Source of the DNA: an uncultured Spartobacteria bacterium
GTDB taxonomy: Bacteria; Verrucomicrobiota; Verrucomicrobiia; Chthoniobacterales; JAATET01
Direction of reading: 5' to 3'
DNA length: 64,000 nt
Assembly (NCBI GenBank): GCA_938011325.1
Contig: CALLUD010000011.1
Coordinates: forward strand, 62,001-126,000
How positions within the stretch are numbered: position 1 is the stretch's first letter; every line of letters begins with the position of its first letter. The notes beneath the pieces are model-generated. The model was not told the origin of the DNA and searched no databases. It saw nothing but the letters and a program-made list of their open reading frames with translations. Made by a program: the position numbers and the translations under genes. Below, piece after piece: positions 15,872-22,530 of this stretch.

Positions 15872-16428
15872 TCGCGTTCAAGGACAACCTTCCGGCACTC
15901 CGGTTCGATGACGACCGTGTCATGGAGCTCGAGCAACGATGGTTGTCGGAGGGAATCGCCCGCGCCGCAGCCCGCGCCGGCTACCAGAAGTGGTGGCTCA
16001 CCTCCCATGTCACCGAAACGGTGATGACCTATTTCCGCAACGACTTCGAGGCGCCCACACTGGGGCTGGCTCAATTGAAGACCGCGGTGCAATCCGTGCT
16101 TCAGGTCATCGGCTACGCGGATGTCGCATCGCATTTCGAGCCGATGCCGCCGCCGGTGCGCGTGTCGCTGGCTCAGCTGGCTCGAAAGGCCGACACCGGT
16201 TACGAGCTGGCGTTTTTCCAGCTCCTCCGCGAGGAACTGCGGCAGATCGTCCAGTCGTCCTCGTTGCGCGTGGAGTTTTTCGATCTCAATCGATGCGTGA
16301 AAATGCTGCGCAGCGCCAAGAACTGGCGCGCCGACTGCAACGGCCTGCGGGCGGAAATCGTCCGATACGTCCGCAGCGAGCTCGACGCGAGCAATCGCCC
16401 GCTCGAGTTGCAGCTCCAGCTCTCGTAA
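15868..16428 (+). CDS. hypothetical protein coupled to nrdR
   Basis: 186 residues, starting at an ATGA overlap with the nrdR stop. No signal peptide or membrane segment. Mostly helical, with an early aromatic cluster (GYQKWWLTSHVTETVMTYFRNDF) and a C-terminal stretch RSAKNWRADCNGLRAEIVRYVRSEL. A cytoplasmic helical protein is likely. The segment VETVMTYFRNDFEAPTLGLAQLKTAVQSVL and the coupling suggest a partner of NrdR or of nucleotide control, but I know no family that fits. Codon use is like that of its neighbours. Confidence 0.65.
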   Translation: MIAFKDNLPALRFDDDRVMELEQRWLSEGIARAAARAGYQKWWLTSHVTETVMTYFRNDFEAPTLGLAQLKTAVQSVLQVIGYADVASHFEPMPPPVRVSLAQLARKADTGYELAFFQLLREELRQIVQSSSLRVEFFDLNRCVKMLRSAKNWRADCNGLRAEIVRYVRSELDASNRPLELQLQLS

Positions 16429-16466
16429 GCTTTCACGCACCGCCGACTTGTGGTTGGCTTTGCCGC

Positions 16467-16805
16467 ATGACGCTGTTCGAGAAAATCATCGCACGCGAAA
16501 TTCCCGCCGACATCGTTTACGAAGACGATCAGTGCATCTCGTTTCGCGACGTCAACCCGCAGGCGCCCACCCACGTGTTGCTGGTGCCCAAGCGGGTGAT
16601 CCCACGAATCGGCGAGGCAACGCCGGACGACCAGGCCTTGCTCGGACATTTGCTCCTTAAGGCCGGCGAGGTCGCACGGCAGCTCGGGCTCGCCGACGGC
16701 GGATTCCGCCTCGTGGTCAACCACGGTCCGAATGGCGGCGAGACCGTTCCTCATCTTCACATTCACATTCTCGGCGGCCGCCCGCTCGGCTGGCCTCCCG
16801 GCTAG
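16467..16805 (+). CDS. HIT family (HINT-like) nucleotide phosphoramidase
   Basis: 112 residues, the normal length of bacterial HinT. It begins TLFEKIIAREIPADIVYEDD and ends with the triad HLHIHIL (His-x-His-x-His) after NHGPNGGETVPH. HINT proteins hydrolyse AMP-lysine-type phosphoramidates and AMP-acyl adducts. The ATG at 16467 is the start that matches the family; longer frames reach into the upstream gene. It follows the hypothetical gene after 38 bases and precedes a small membrane gene by one base. Confidence 0.92.
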   Translation: MTLFEKIIAREIPADIVYEDDQCISFRDVNPQAPTHVLLVPKRVIPRIGEATPDDQALLGHLLLKAGEVARQLGLADGGFRLVVNHGPNGGETVPHLHIHILGGRPLGWPPG

Positions 16806-16806
16806 T

Positions 16807-17154
16807 ATGCAGCTTCCTCCGGCGTTCACCACCGTCGTCCTCCTCACCATCTCGAACGTCTTCATGACGTTCGCGTGGTATGGCCATCTCAAGAACCTGC
16901 GCACGGCACCATGGCTCGTCGCCGCGCTCGTCAGCTGGGGCATCGCGCTGTTTGAATATTTCTTTCAAGTCCCGGCAAACCGCATCGGCGCCACCGCGCT
17001 CACGCTTCCGCAGCTTAAGATTCTGCAGGAGGTGATCACGCTCTCGGTCTTTGTGCCGTTTGCGGTGCTTTACATGCGACAGCCGATGAAGCTCGATTTC
17101 CTCTGGGCCGGACTGTGCCTGCTCGGCGCGGTTTATTTCGTATTCCGGAAGTAG
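16807..17154 (+). CDS. DUF486 family small membrane protein
   Basis: 115 residues with four predicted membrane segments: about 8-26, 38-55, 72-92 and 97-113. Motifs YGHLKNLR, FEYFFQVPANRIG and LKILQEVITLSVF are typical of DUF486, a group related to small multidrug-resistance/EamA-type transporters. Transport substrate unknown. The start is one base after the stop of the HIT gene, so they are probably co-translated. Confidence 0.85.
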   Translation: MQLPPAFTTVVLLTISNVFMTFAWYGHLKNLRTAPWLVAALVSWGIALFEYFFQVPANRIGATALTLPQLKILQEVITLSVFVPFAVLYMRQPMKLDFLWAGLCLLGAVYFVFRK

Positions 17155-17174
17155 CGCTCTGCGGCAGCGAGCGC
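17154..17174. terminator. hairpin between the convergent DUF486 and argB genes
   Basis: Perfect arms GCGCTC (17154-17159) and GAGCGC (17169-17174) with a 9-base loop, followed on the plus strand by CTTT. The stem touches the DUF486 stop and lies just before the argB stop at 17177, so it may end both transcripts. The T-run is weak. Confidence 0.4.
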
Positions 17175-17176
17175 CT

Positions 17177-18055
17177 TTAAAGCACGATCTCCGTGCCAAT
17201 GCCGGCGTTCGAGAAAATCTCGACGAGCAGGCCGTGTGGAATGTGCCCGCCGATGAAATGGACCTTGCCGACGCCCTGCTCGAGCGCCTTCACCGCGCTC
17301 TCGACCTTCGGGATCATCCCGCCGGCGATCACCTTCTCCTTGATGAGCGTGCGCGTTTGCGCGCTGGTCACCGAGGGGATCAGCGAGTCCTTTTGTGAGG
17401 GGTCGCGCATGATGCCCGGGACGTCGCTCACGAAGAGGAGCTTGGTCGCCTTGAGACTTCCGGCGAGCGCCGCCGCGGCGACATCCGCGTTGATGTTCAG
17501 GACCTGACCCTCGGTCGTCGCGCCGATCGGCGAAATGACGGGCACGATTTCCTCCGCCACCGCGGCGGTGACCTCCTTCGTGGAAACCCCCACCGCCTCG
17601 CCGACGAATCCGAGATCAACCTCGCCGCCATCGACACGCACGGGCGAAAGCTTGCGCGAGACGAAGACATTCTTTCCGGACAATCCAAGCGCGCGACCAC
17701 CGTGGTTCGTGATCGATGCAACGATGCCGGGATTGATCACCTCGTCGAGCGTTTGCTCGACGATCTTGATCGAAGCCTCGTCGGTGACGCGCAATCCGTT
17801 CACAAAATTCGGAGACAGTCCGGCCTCGCGCATCCGCGACGAGATCGCCTTGCCGCCACCGTGGACGAGCACGGGGTTGATGCCAACCGCCTCGAGGAAC
17901 ACCACGTCCCGCAACAACCGCTGGACCTGATGTTCGTCCTCCATCGCGCTGCCGCCGTATTTGATGACGAACGTGTGCCCGCGAAACTCCTGGATGTAGG
18001 GCAGCGCCTCGATGAGCGTTTCGGAACGCGCCGCGGGAGAAAGCGAGTGCGACAT
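17177..18055 (-). CDS. argB: acetylglutamate kinase
   Basis: 292 residues. Phosphorylates N-acetyl-L-glutamate, step two of arginine synthesis. The N-terminus has FVIKYGGSAM (phosphate-binding Lys-Tyr-Gly-Gly) and LVHGGGKAIS; RVTDEASIKIVEQTL and NHGGRALGLSGKN bind the substrate, and the nucleotide domain has INADVAAAALA and KLLFVSDVPG. No N-terminal extension of the kind linked to arginine-inhibited hexameric enzymes is obvious, but sensitivity cannot be judged from this. It follows argJ with a 2-base gap and closes the argC-argJ-argB run. Confidence 0.96.
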   Translation of the reverse strand: MSHSLSPAARSETLIEALPYIQEFRGHTFVIKYGGSAMEDEHQVQRLLRDVVFLEAVGINPVLVHGGGKAISSRMREAGLSPNFVNGLRVTDEASIKIVEQTLDEVINPGIVASITNHGGRALGLSGKNVFVSRKLSPVRVDGGEVDLGFVGEAVGVSTKEVTAAVAEEIVPVISPIGATTEGQVLNINADVAAAALAGSLKATKLLFVSDVPGIMRDPSQKDSLIPSVTSAQTRTLIKEKVIAGGMIPKVESAVKALEQGVGKVHFIGGHIPHGLLVEIFSNAGIGTEIVL

Positions 18056-18057
18056 GA

Positions 18058-19248
18058 TTATTCTCCGAGATTGAAGTTCACGTAGGCCTCGGTGAGGTCC
18101 GTCGTATAGACTGTGTAACCGGCCTTGCCGAGATGGAGATCCACGGTGACCTTGAACGCCTTCTTCGCCGCCACGGCCTGCAGTTTTGAAAACGGCGTCT
18201 TAGCCGGCATGCCATTCCGCACCGCGGCGACACGGTCGTAATCAATGGACACCTTGTCCGGGTGGAGCGCCGCTCCCGAGTAACCGGCGGCGTCGAGGAT
18301 GCGCCCCCAGTTCGGGTCGCCGCCTGCCCACGCGCATTTCGTGAGCGTGGAATTGGCGATCGCCTCGGCGGCAAGTCGGGCGTCCTTCTCCGATTTCGCG
18401 CCGCGCACCTCGACCTCCACGAACCGGCTCACTCCCTCACCATCGAGCACGATCTTCATCGCAAGGTCATGCGCGACCGCGTCGAGCGCCGCCTGGAACG
18501 CATCGTCCGCCGGCCGCCCCTGCACCCCGCTTGCCAGCAGGATGACCGTGTCGTTCGTGCTCATGTCACCATCGACCGTGATGCGATTGAACGAGCGCTC
18601 CACCGCCAGCTTGAGCTTCTGCTTCAACTCGGCCTTCGAGAAAGCGGCGTCGGTGGTGATGACGCACAGCATTGTCGCCATATTCGGATCAATCATGCCG
18701 GCGCCCTTCGCAATGCCACCCACACGATACTTTCTTCCTCCGCTCACGAACTCCCGCGCCGCTTCCTTCTGCACGGTGTCGCTTGTCATGATCGCCGCAG
18801 CCGCGGCCTTGCTCGATTTCCCATCGAGCTTCGCGACCAGCTCGGGGATCTTCGCGACCATCTTCCCGATCGGAAGTTGCACGCCGATGCGTCCGGTCGA
18901 ACAAACCAGCACCTCCGCCGGCTTCACGCCCAGTCCCGCCGCCGTTGCCTCGCACATCGCGCGCGCATTCGCGATGCCAGGTTGCCCCGTGCACGCGTTT
19001 GCATTGCCGCTGTTGAGAATGACCGCGCGGCAGCTCTTCGACTTGAGATGCTCCATCGACACCAGCACCGGCGCGGCTTTCACCTTGTTGGTCGTGAACG
19101 TCGCGGCCGCGACGCACGCCCCGGTTCCGGCGACCAGCGCCATGTCGTCGCGAGTGCCAACCGGATACTTGATACCCGCCGATGCCGCCGAAGCAACAAA
19201 CCCCTTCGGCGCGCACACGCCGCCCGCAATTTTGCGAAGTTTCGTCAT
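18058..19248 (-). CDS. argJ: glutamate N-acetyltransferase / ornithine acetyltransferase
   Basis: 396 residues. Transfers acetyl groups from acetylornithine to glutamate, recycling the acetyl group in the arginine pathway. The self-cleavage site is Ala191-Thr192 in NMATMLCVITTDA; the new N-terminal Thr is the nucleophile. Other landmarks are FTTNKVKAAPV, ILNSGNANACTG, GIAKGAGMIDPN and the C-terminal CAWAGGDPNWGRI. A pathway with argJ implies the cyclic route. Its start codon shares bases with the argC stop (TAATG). Mono- or bifunctionality cannot be decided by eye. Confidence 0.95.
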   Translation of the reverse strand: MTKLRKIAGGVCAPKGFVASAASAGIKYPVGTRDDMALVAGTGACVAAATFTTNKVKAAPVLVSMEHLKSKSCRAVILNSGNANACTGQPGIANARAMCEATAAGLGVKPAEVLVCSTGRIGVQLPIGKMVAKIPELVAKLDGKSSKAAAAAIMTSDTVQKEAAREFVSGGRKYRVGGIAKGAGMIDPNMATMLCVITTDAAFSKAELKQKLKLAVERSFNRITVDGDMSTNDTVILLASGVQGRPADDAFQAALDAVAHDLAMKIVLDGEGVSRFVEVEVRGAKSEKDARLAAEAIANSTLTKCAWAGGDPNWGRILDAAGYSGAALHPDKVSIDYDRVAAVRNGMPAKTPFSKLQAVAAKKAFKVTVDLHLGKAGYTVYTTDLTEAYVNFNLGE

Positions 19249-20279
19249 TAAAGCAGTGCCGTGGTCTCGTCGAACCCGGCCATGAGGTTGAAATTCTGCA
19301 CCGCCTGGCCGGCGGCGCCTTTCACCAGATTATCCTCCGCGCTCAGCAGGATCAGCCGCTTTGCGCGCTCGTCGTAGCGGACGGCGATGTCGCAGAAGTT
19401 CGTTCCATTCACCTGCTTGGTGTCGGGCAACGATTGCCGCACCCGCACGAAAGGCTCCGCGTCGTAAGCATTCTTCAAAGTCTGCTCGACCGCGTCCCGT
19501 GTCGCGTTACCGATCAGTCGCGCGAAGATTGTCGTGTGAATCCCGCGCGTCATCGGTGCCAGATGCGGCACGAACGTGATGACCACCTTCGATCCGGCCG
19601 CCGCACTCAGCTCCTGCTCGATCTCGGAGATATGCCGGTGCTTCGGCAGTCCATACGCGCGCAGGCTTTCGTTGCACTCCGCGTAGAGGTAGCCGACCTC
19701 CGCCTTGCGGCCCGCGCCGCTGACTCCGCTCGCGCTCGAAACGGAAATGTCGGCAGGATCGACCATCCCGTTTTTCAAAAGCGGAACAAGCGGCAGCAGG
19801 ATGCTCGTCGGGTAACAGCCCGCGGACGCGACCAGTTTCGCCCTGCGAATCGCCTCCCGATACAACTCGGGAATTCCATACACGGCCTCGCCGAGCATTT
19901 CCGCAGCGGGATGCGCCTCGCCATAAAACTCCTCGTATATCGACGCATCGCGCAGGCGAAAGTCCGCGCTGAGATCGATCACCCGGCGGCCCGCCTCGAC
20001 CAGCGGCAGCGCGAACTCACTCGCCAGACTGTGCGGCAATGCGAGGAAAAAGAACTCCGCGCCCGTGGCAAGGAGCACATCGATTTTGGAATCGCAAAAA
20101 ACGAGATCTCGCACCGCCGGCTGGCCGGTGAGACGCGGGAGAACGTCACCAATCGGCTTTCCCGCATGCGTCCGGGAGCTGACACCAACAATCTCCACGC
20201 CGGGATGCCGGCAGAGCAGCGCACAAAGTTCCTCCCCCGAGTAACCGTTCGCTCCAACAATCGCGACTTTCTTCGACAC
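19248..20279 (-). CDS. argC: N-acetyl-gamma-glutamyl-phosphate reductase
   Basis: 343 residues. NADPH-dependent reduction of acetylglutamyl phosphate to the semialdehyde, step three of arginine synthesis. The Rossmann motif VAIVGANGYSGEEL opens the protein. The catalytic Cys155 is in VASAGCYPTSILLPL, and FVPHLAPMTRGIHTTIF is the C-terminal signature. It heads argC-argJ-argB on the minus strand. No ArgR box was recognised in the 197 bases before the gene, and I see no argD or argF here. Confidence 0.96.
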   Translation of the reverse strand: MSKKVAIVGANGYSGEELCALLCRHPGVEIVGVSSRTHAGKPIGDVLPRLTGQPAVRDLVFCDSKIDVLLATGAEFFFLALPHSLASEFALPLVEAGRRVIDLSADFRLRDASIYEEFYGEAHPAAEMLGEAVYGIPELYREAIRRAKLVASAGCYPTSILLPLVPLLKNGMVDPADISVSSASGVSGAGRKAEVGYLYAECNESLRAYGLPKHRHISEIEQELSAAAGSKVVITFVPHLAPMTRGIHTTIFARLIGNATRDAVEQTLKNAYDAEPFVRVRQSLPDTKQVNGTNFCDIAVRYDERAKRLILLSAEDNLVKGAAGQAVQNFNLMAGFDETTALL

Positions 20280-20476
20280 GCCCGAACGCTAACGATCCCG
20301 GTCCCTTCACGCAAGAGAACGGCTCGCCGTCAACCGCTCCGTCGGAGCACGGAAAAACCATCACGATGGGCTCTGGCTTCTCGAACGCGAAGGATTAAGT
20401 CGGCTCGGCGCACTTGACCTCGGCGCCACTCCGGCGTTTACTTACCGGTCCCGTGGCCCCGAGCCGCGGATCGTGA

Positions 20477-20550
20477 CGGGCCGTGGCTCAGCTTGGTAGA
20501 GCGCCTGAATGGGGTTCAGGAGGTCGTGGGTTCGAATCCCGCCGGCCCGA
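20477..20550 (+). tRNA. tRNA-Pro (anticodon GGG)
   Basis: A full cloverleaf: acceptor CGGGCCG (20477-20483) pairs with CGGCCCG (20543-20549), D-stem GCTC/GAGC, anticodon stem CCTGA/TCAGG around loop ATGGGGT with anticodon GGG, T-arm with TTCGAAT, discriminator A at 20550. CCA is not encoded. Reads CCC/CCU proline codons, which suits this GC-rich genome. Confidence 0.95.
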
Positions 20551-20600
20551 TTTTGCACAGGGAGCTTCCTCCATGTGTCGATGACTCTGGGGGGGCATCG

Positions 20601-21521
20601 TCAGCACGGGATCTCGTCGACTTCCACCGGGTCTTTTCGAGGGTGCTTTCGCGACGCGATCAGGAAAATGCCGATCGCAACCCAGATGAATCCGAACGAG
20701 ATGACATGACGGAACGTGAAGGGCTCGTGAAAGAGCAACACGCCCGTGAGCAGCTGCAGCGACGGGGCAAGGTATTGGAGAAACCCCATCGCGGACAGCG
20801 GCAGCAACTTCGCCGCGGAAATAAACAACAGCAGCGGGACGGCCGTGACGATTCCTCCACCGATGAAGAGCAGCGTCAGCCCTGGCGAATCGACGAAGTG
20901 CATCGAGCCCCGTGAGGCGAGCAGGAAAATGAGAAGCAACGCGACCGGCGTGATAAGCGCGGTCTCCACGACGAGCCCCGGCAGCGGATCGACCGGCACA
21001 ACCTTCCGCAGCAACCCGTAGAGGCCAAAGCTCGCGGCAACGCCGAGCGCGATCCACGGCACCCGCCACAGGTGATAGCCGAAGTAAAGAACGCCGATCC
21101 CCGCGAGAATCACCGCCAGCACCTGCCCACGGCTGAGACGCTCGCGAAGAAAAATGCAGCCGAGCAACACGCTGAACAGCGGATTAATGAAGTATCCCAG
21201 ACTCGCCTCCACCACCCGATCCGTGTTGACCCCGAGGATGAACAGGAACCAGTTGACGCTCAAAAGCAGCGCGGTGAGCGAGAGCGTGCCGAGCAACTTC
21301 GGTTGCCGCAGAGCCCGCAGACACGGCACGAGCTGCCGCGTCATCGCGGCAAGCGCCACGAGAATCACCAGCGACCAGACGAGCCGGTGCGAGATCACCT
21401 CGAGGATCGGGATCGAGCCGAAGCCCTTCCAGTAGATTGGAAAGATTCCCCACGTCCCATACGAAAGGAGCGCGTAGAGAATGCCACGGCGATTCAGAGT
21501 GGGTGCGGGTTTCTGGCTCAT
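20601..21521 (-). CDS. RarD-type EamA/DMT transporter
   Basis: 306 residues with about ten membrane helices. It begins RGILYALLSYGTWGIFPIYWKGF and has ISHRLVWSLVILV and LGYFINPLFSVLLGCIFLRERL, hallmarks of the RarD branch of the drug/metabolite superfamily (the chloramphenicol-sensitive protein family). The second EamA repeat ends LAPSLQLLTGVLLFHEPF. Substrate unknown. The C-terminal tail KHPRKDPVEVDEIPC is charged and likely cytoplasmic. It is transcribed away from the next EamA-type gene; the 154 bases between their starts should hold both promoters. Confidence 0.88.
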   Translation of the reverse strand: MSQKPAPTLNRRGILYALLSYGTWGIFPIYWKGFGSIPILEVISHRLVWSLVILVALAAMTRQLVPCLRALRQPKLLGTLSLTALLLSVNWFLFILGVNTDRVVEASLGYFINPLFSVLLGCIFLRERLSRGQVLAVILAGIGVLYFGYHLWRVPWIALGVAASFGLYGLLRKVVPVDPLPGLVVETALITPVALLLIFLLASRGSMHFVDSPGLTLLFIGGGIVTAVPLLLFISAAKLLPLSAMGFLQYLAPSLQLLTGVLLFHEPFTFRHVISFGFIWVAIGIFLIASRKHPRKDPVEVDEIPC

Positions 21522-21675
21522 TTCGATCGGGTCAAGTCAACGCGTGGCAAGGGTCTCGAAGTGATAGCAGAATGAGTTGCGAACGCAGCCTCGATCGGAG
21601 TCCCTTCACGAGAGGCGCCACATCCGCCGTTCTACCGGTTGACGCTCCCGCGCCGGGAACTCAGGCTGAGGAACT

Positions 21676-22521
21676 CTGACGACGATCCCCACATACGTTG
21701 CCATCATCGTGCTGCTCGGCGCGTTGATTCACGCCCTCTGGAACGCGTGGCTTCGTGGCGGGAAGGATCAGCTCAAGATCCGCACGATGATGGTGGTGTC
21801 GAGCAGCGTGCTCTGCCTGGGGTTGCTCTTCTTTCTGCCCATCCCATCACCGGCTGCCTGGCCGTTCATTGCTCTCTCGGTGGTCGGGCATCTCGCGTTC
21901 AACCTCTTTCTTGTGCAGATGTATCGAGAAGGCGATCTGTCACAGACCTATATCATTTCCCGGGGCACGCAACCGCTGCTGATCTCGATCGGTGGAGCCA
22001 TCTTCGCTTCCGAAGTGCCGACATTTGGCGTCCTCGTGGGGATCATCCTCGTTTCTGCGGGCATTCTCCTTCTCGTGAATATGAATCGCGTGCGCTCCTC
22101 GGCGGCTAAATACGCGCTCCTCACGGGTGGTGTGAGCAGCGTCAACAGCATCCTCGCCGGCATGGGCATCCGCGCTGATGAAGGCGGCGTCCTGTCCTAC
22201 ATGAGCTGGATCGTTGCACTGAACGGCATCCCAATGTGCGCGATCTATCTCGCACTCCGTAAGGACCTGCGCATTTGGGAAATGGAGCGCTTCGACTGGA
22301 TCGCCGCAATCTTGGGCGGATTCTTCGCGACTGCCGGCTACGCGCTCACCATCTGGGCCATGCGACATGCTCCCTTCGCGGCGGTTTCCGCATTGCGCGA
22401 GACCAGCATTCTCTTCGCCCTCCTGCTCGGGTGCACGATGCTCCGCGAAAAACTCACCCTTCGCAAAATCATCGCCAGTTTGCTGACATTTATCGGCGCC
22501 AGCCTGATCTCGGCGGACTAA
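21676..22521 (+). CDS. EamA-family transporter with an unusual start codon
   Basis: About 281 residues, ten membrane helices in two EamA repeats. The conserved opening VLLGALIHALWNAWLRGGKDQ begins too close to the first standard start (GTG at 21709), which would cut the first helix. In-frame codons upstream back to a stop at 21667 are GGA ACT CTG ACG ACG ATC, and GAGGA at 21668-21672 is a plausible ribosome site, so initiation at CTG 21676 (or an ACG or ATC nearby) is likely. Other motifs: YREGDLSQTYIISRG, and HAPFAAVSALRETSILFALLLG near the end. Substrate unknown. It meets the sulfatase gene end-to-end with 9 bases between. Confidence 0.75.
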   Translation: MTTIPTYVAIIVLLGALIHALWNAWLRGGKDQLKIRTMMVVSSSVLCLGLLFFLPIPSPAAWPFIALSVVGHLAFNLFLVQMYREGDLSQTYIISRGTQPLLISIGGAIFASEVPTFGVLVGIILVSAGILLLVNMNRVRSSAAKYALLTGGVSSVNSILAGMGIRADEGGVLSYMSWIVALNGIPMCAIYLALRKDLRIWEMERFDWIAAILGGFFATAGYALTIWAMRHAPFAAVSALRETSILFALLLGCTMLREKLTLRKIIASLLTFIGASLISAD

Positions 22522-22530
22522 CGCGCGCCG

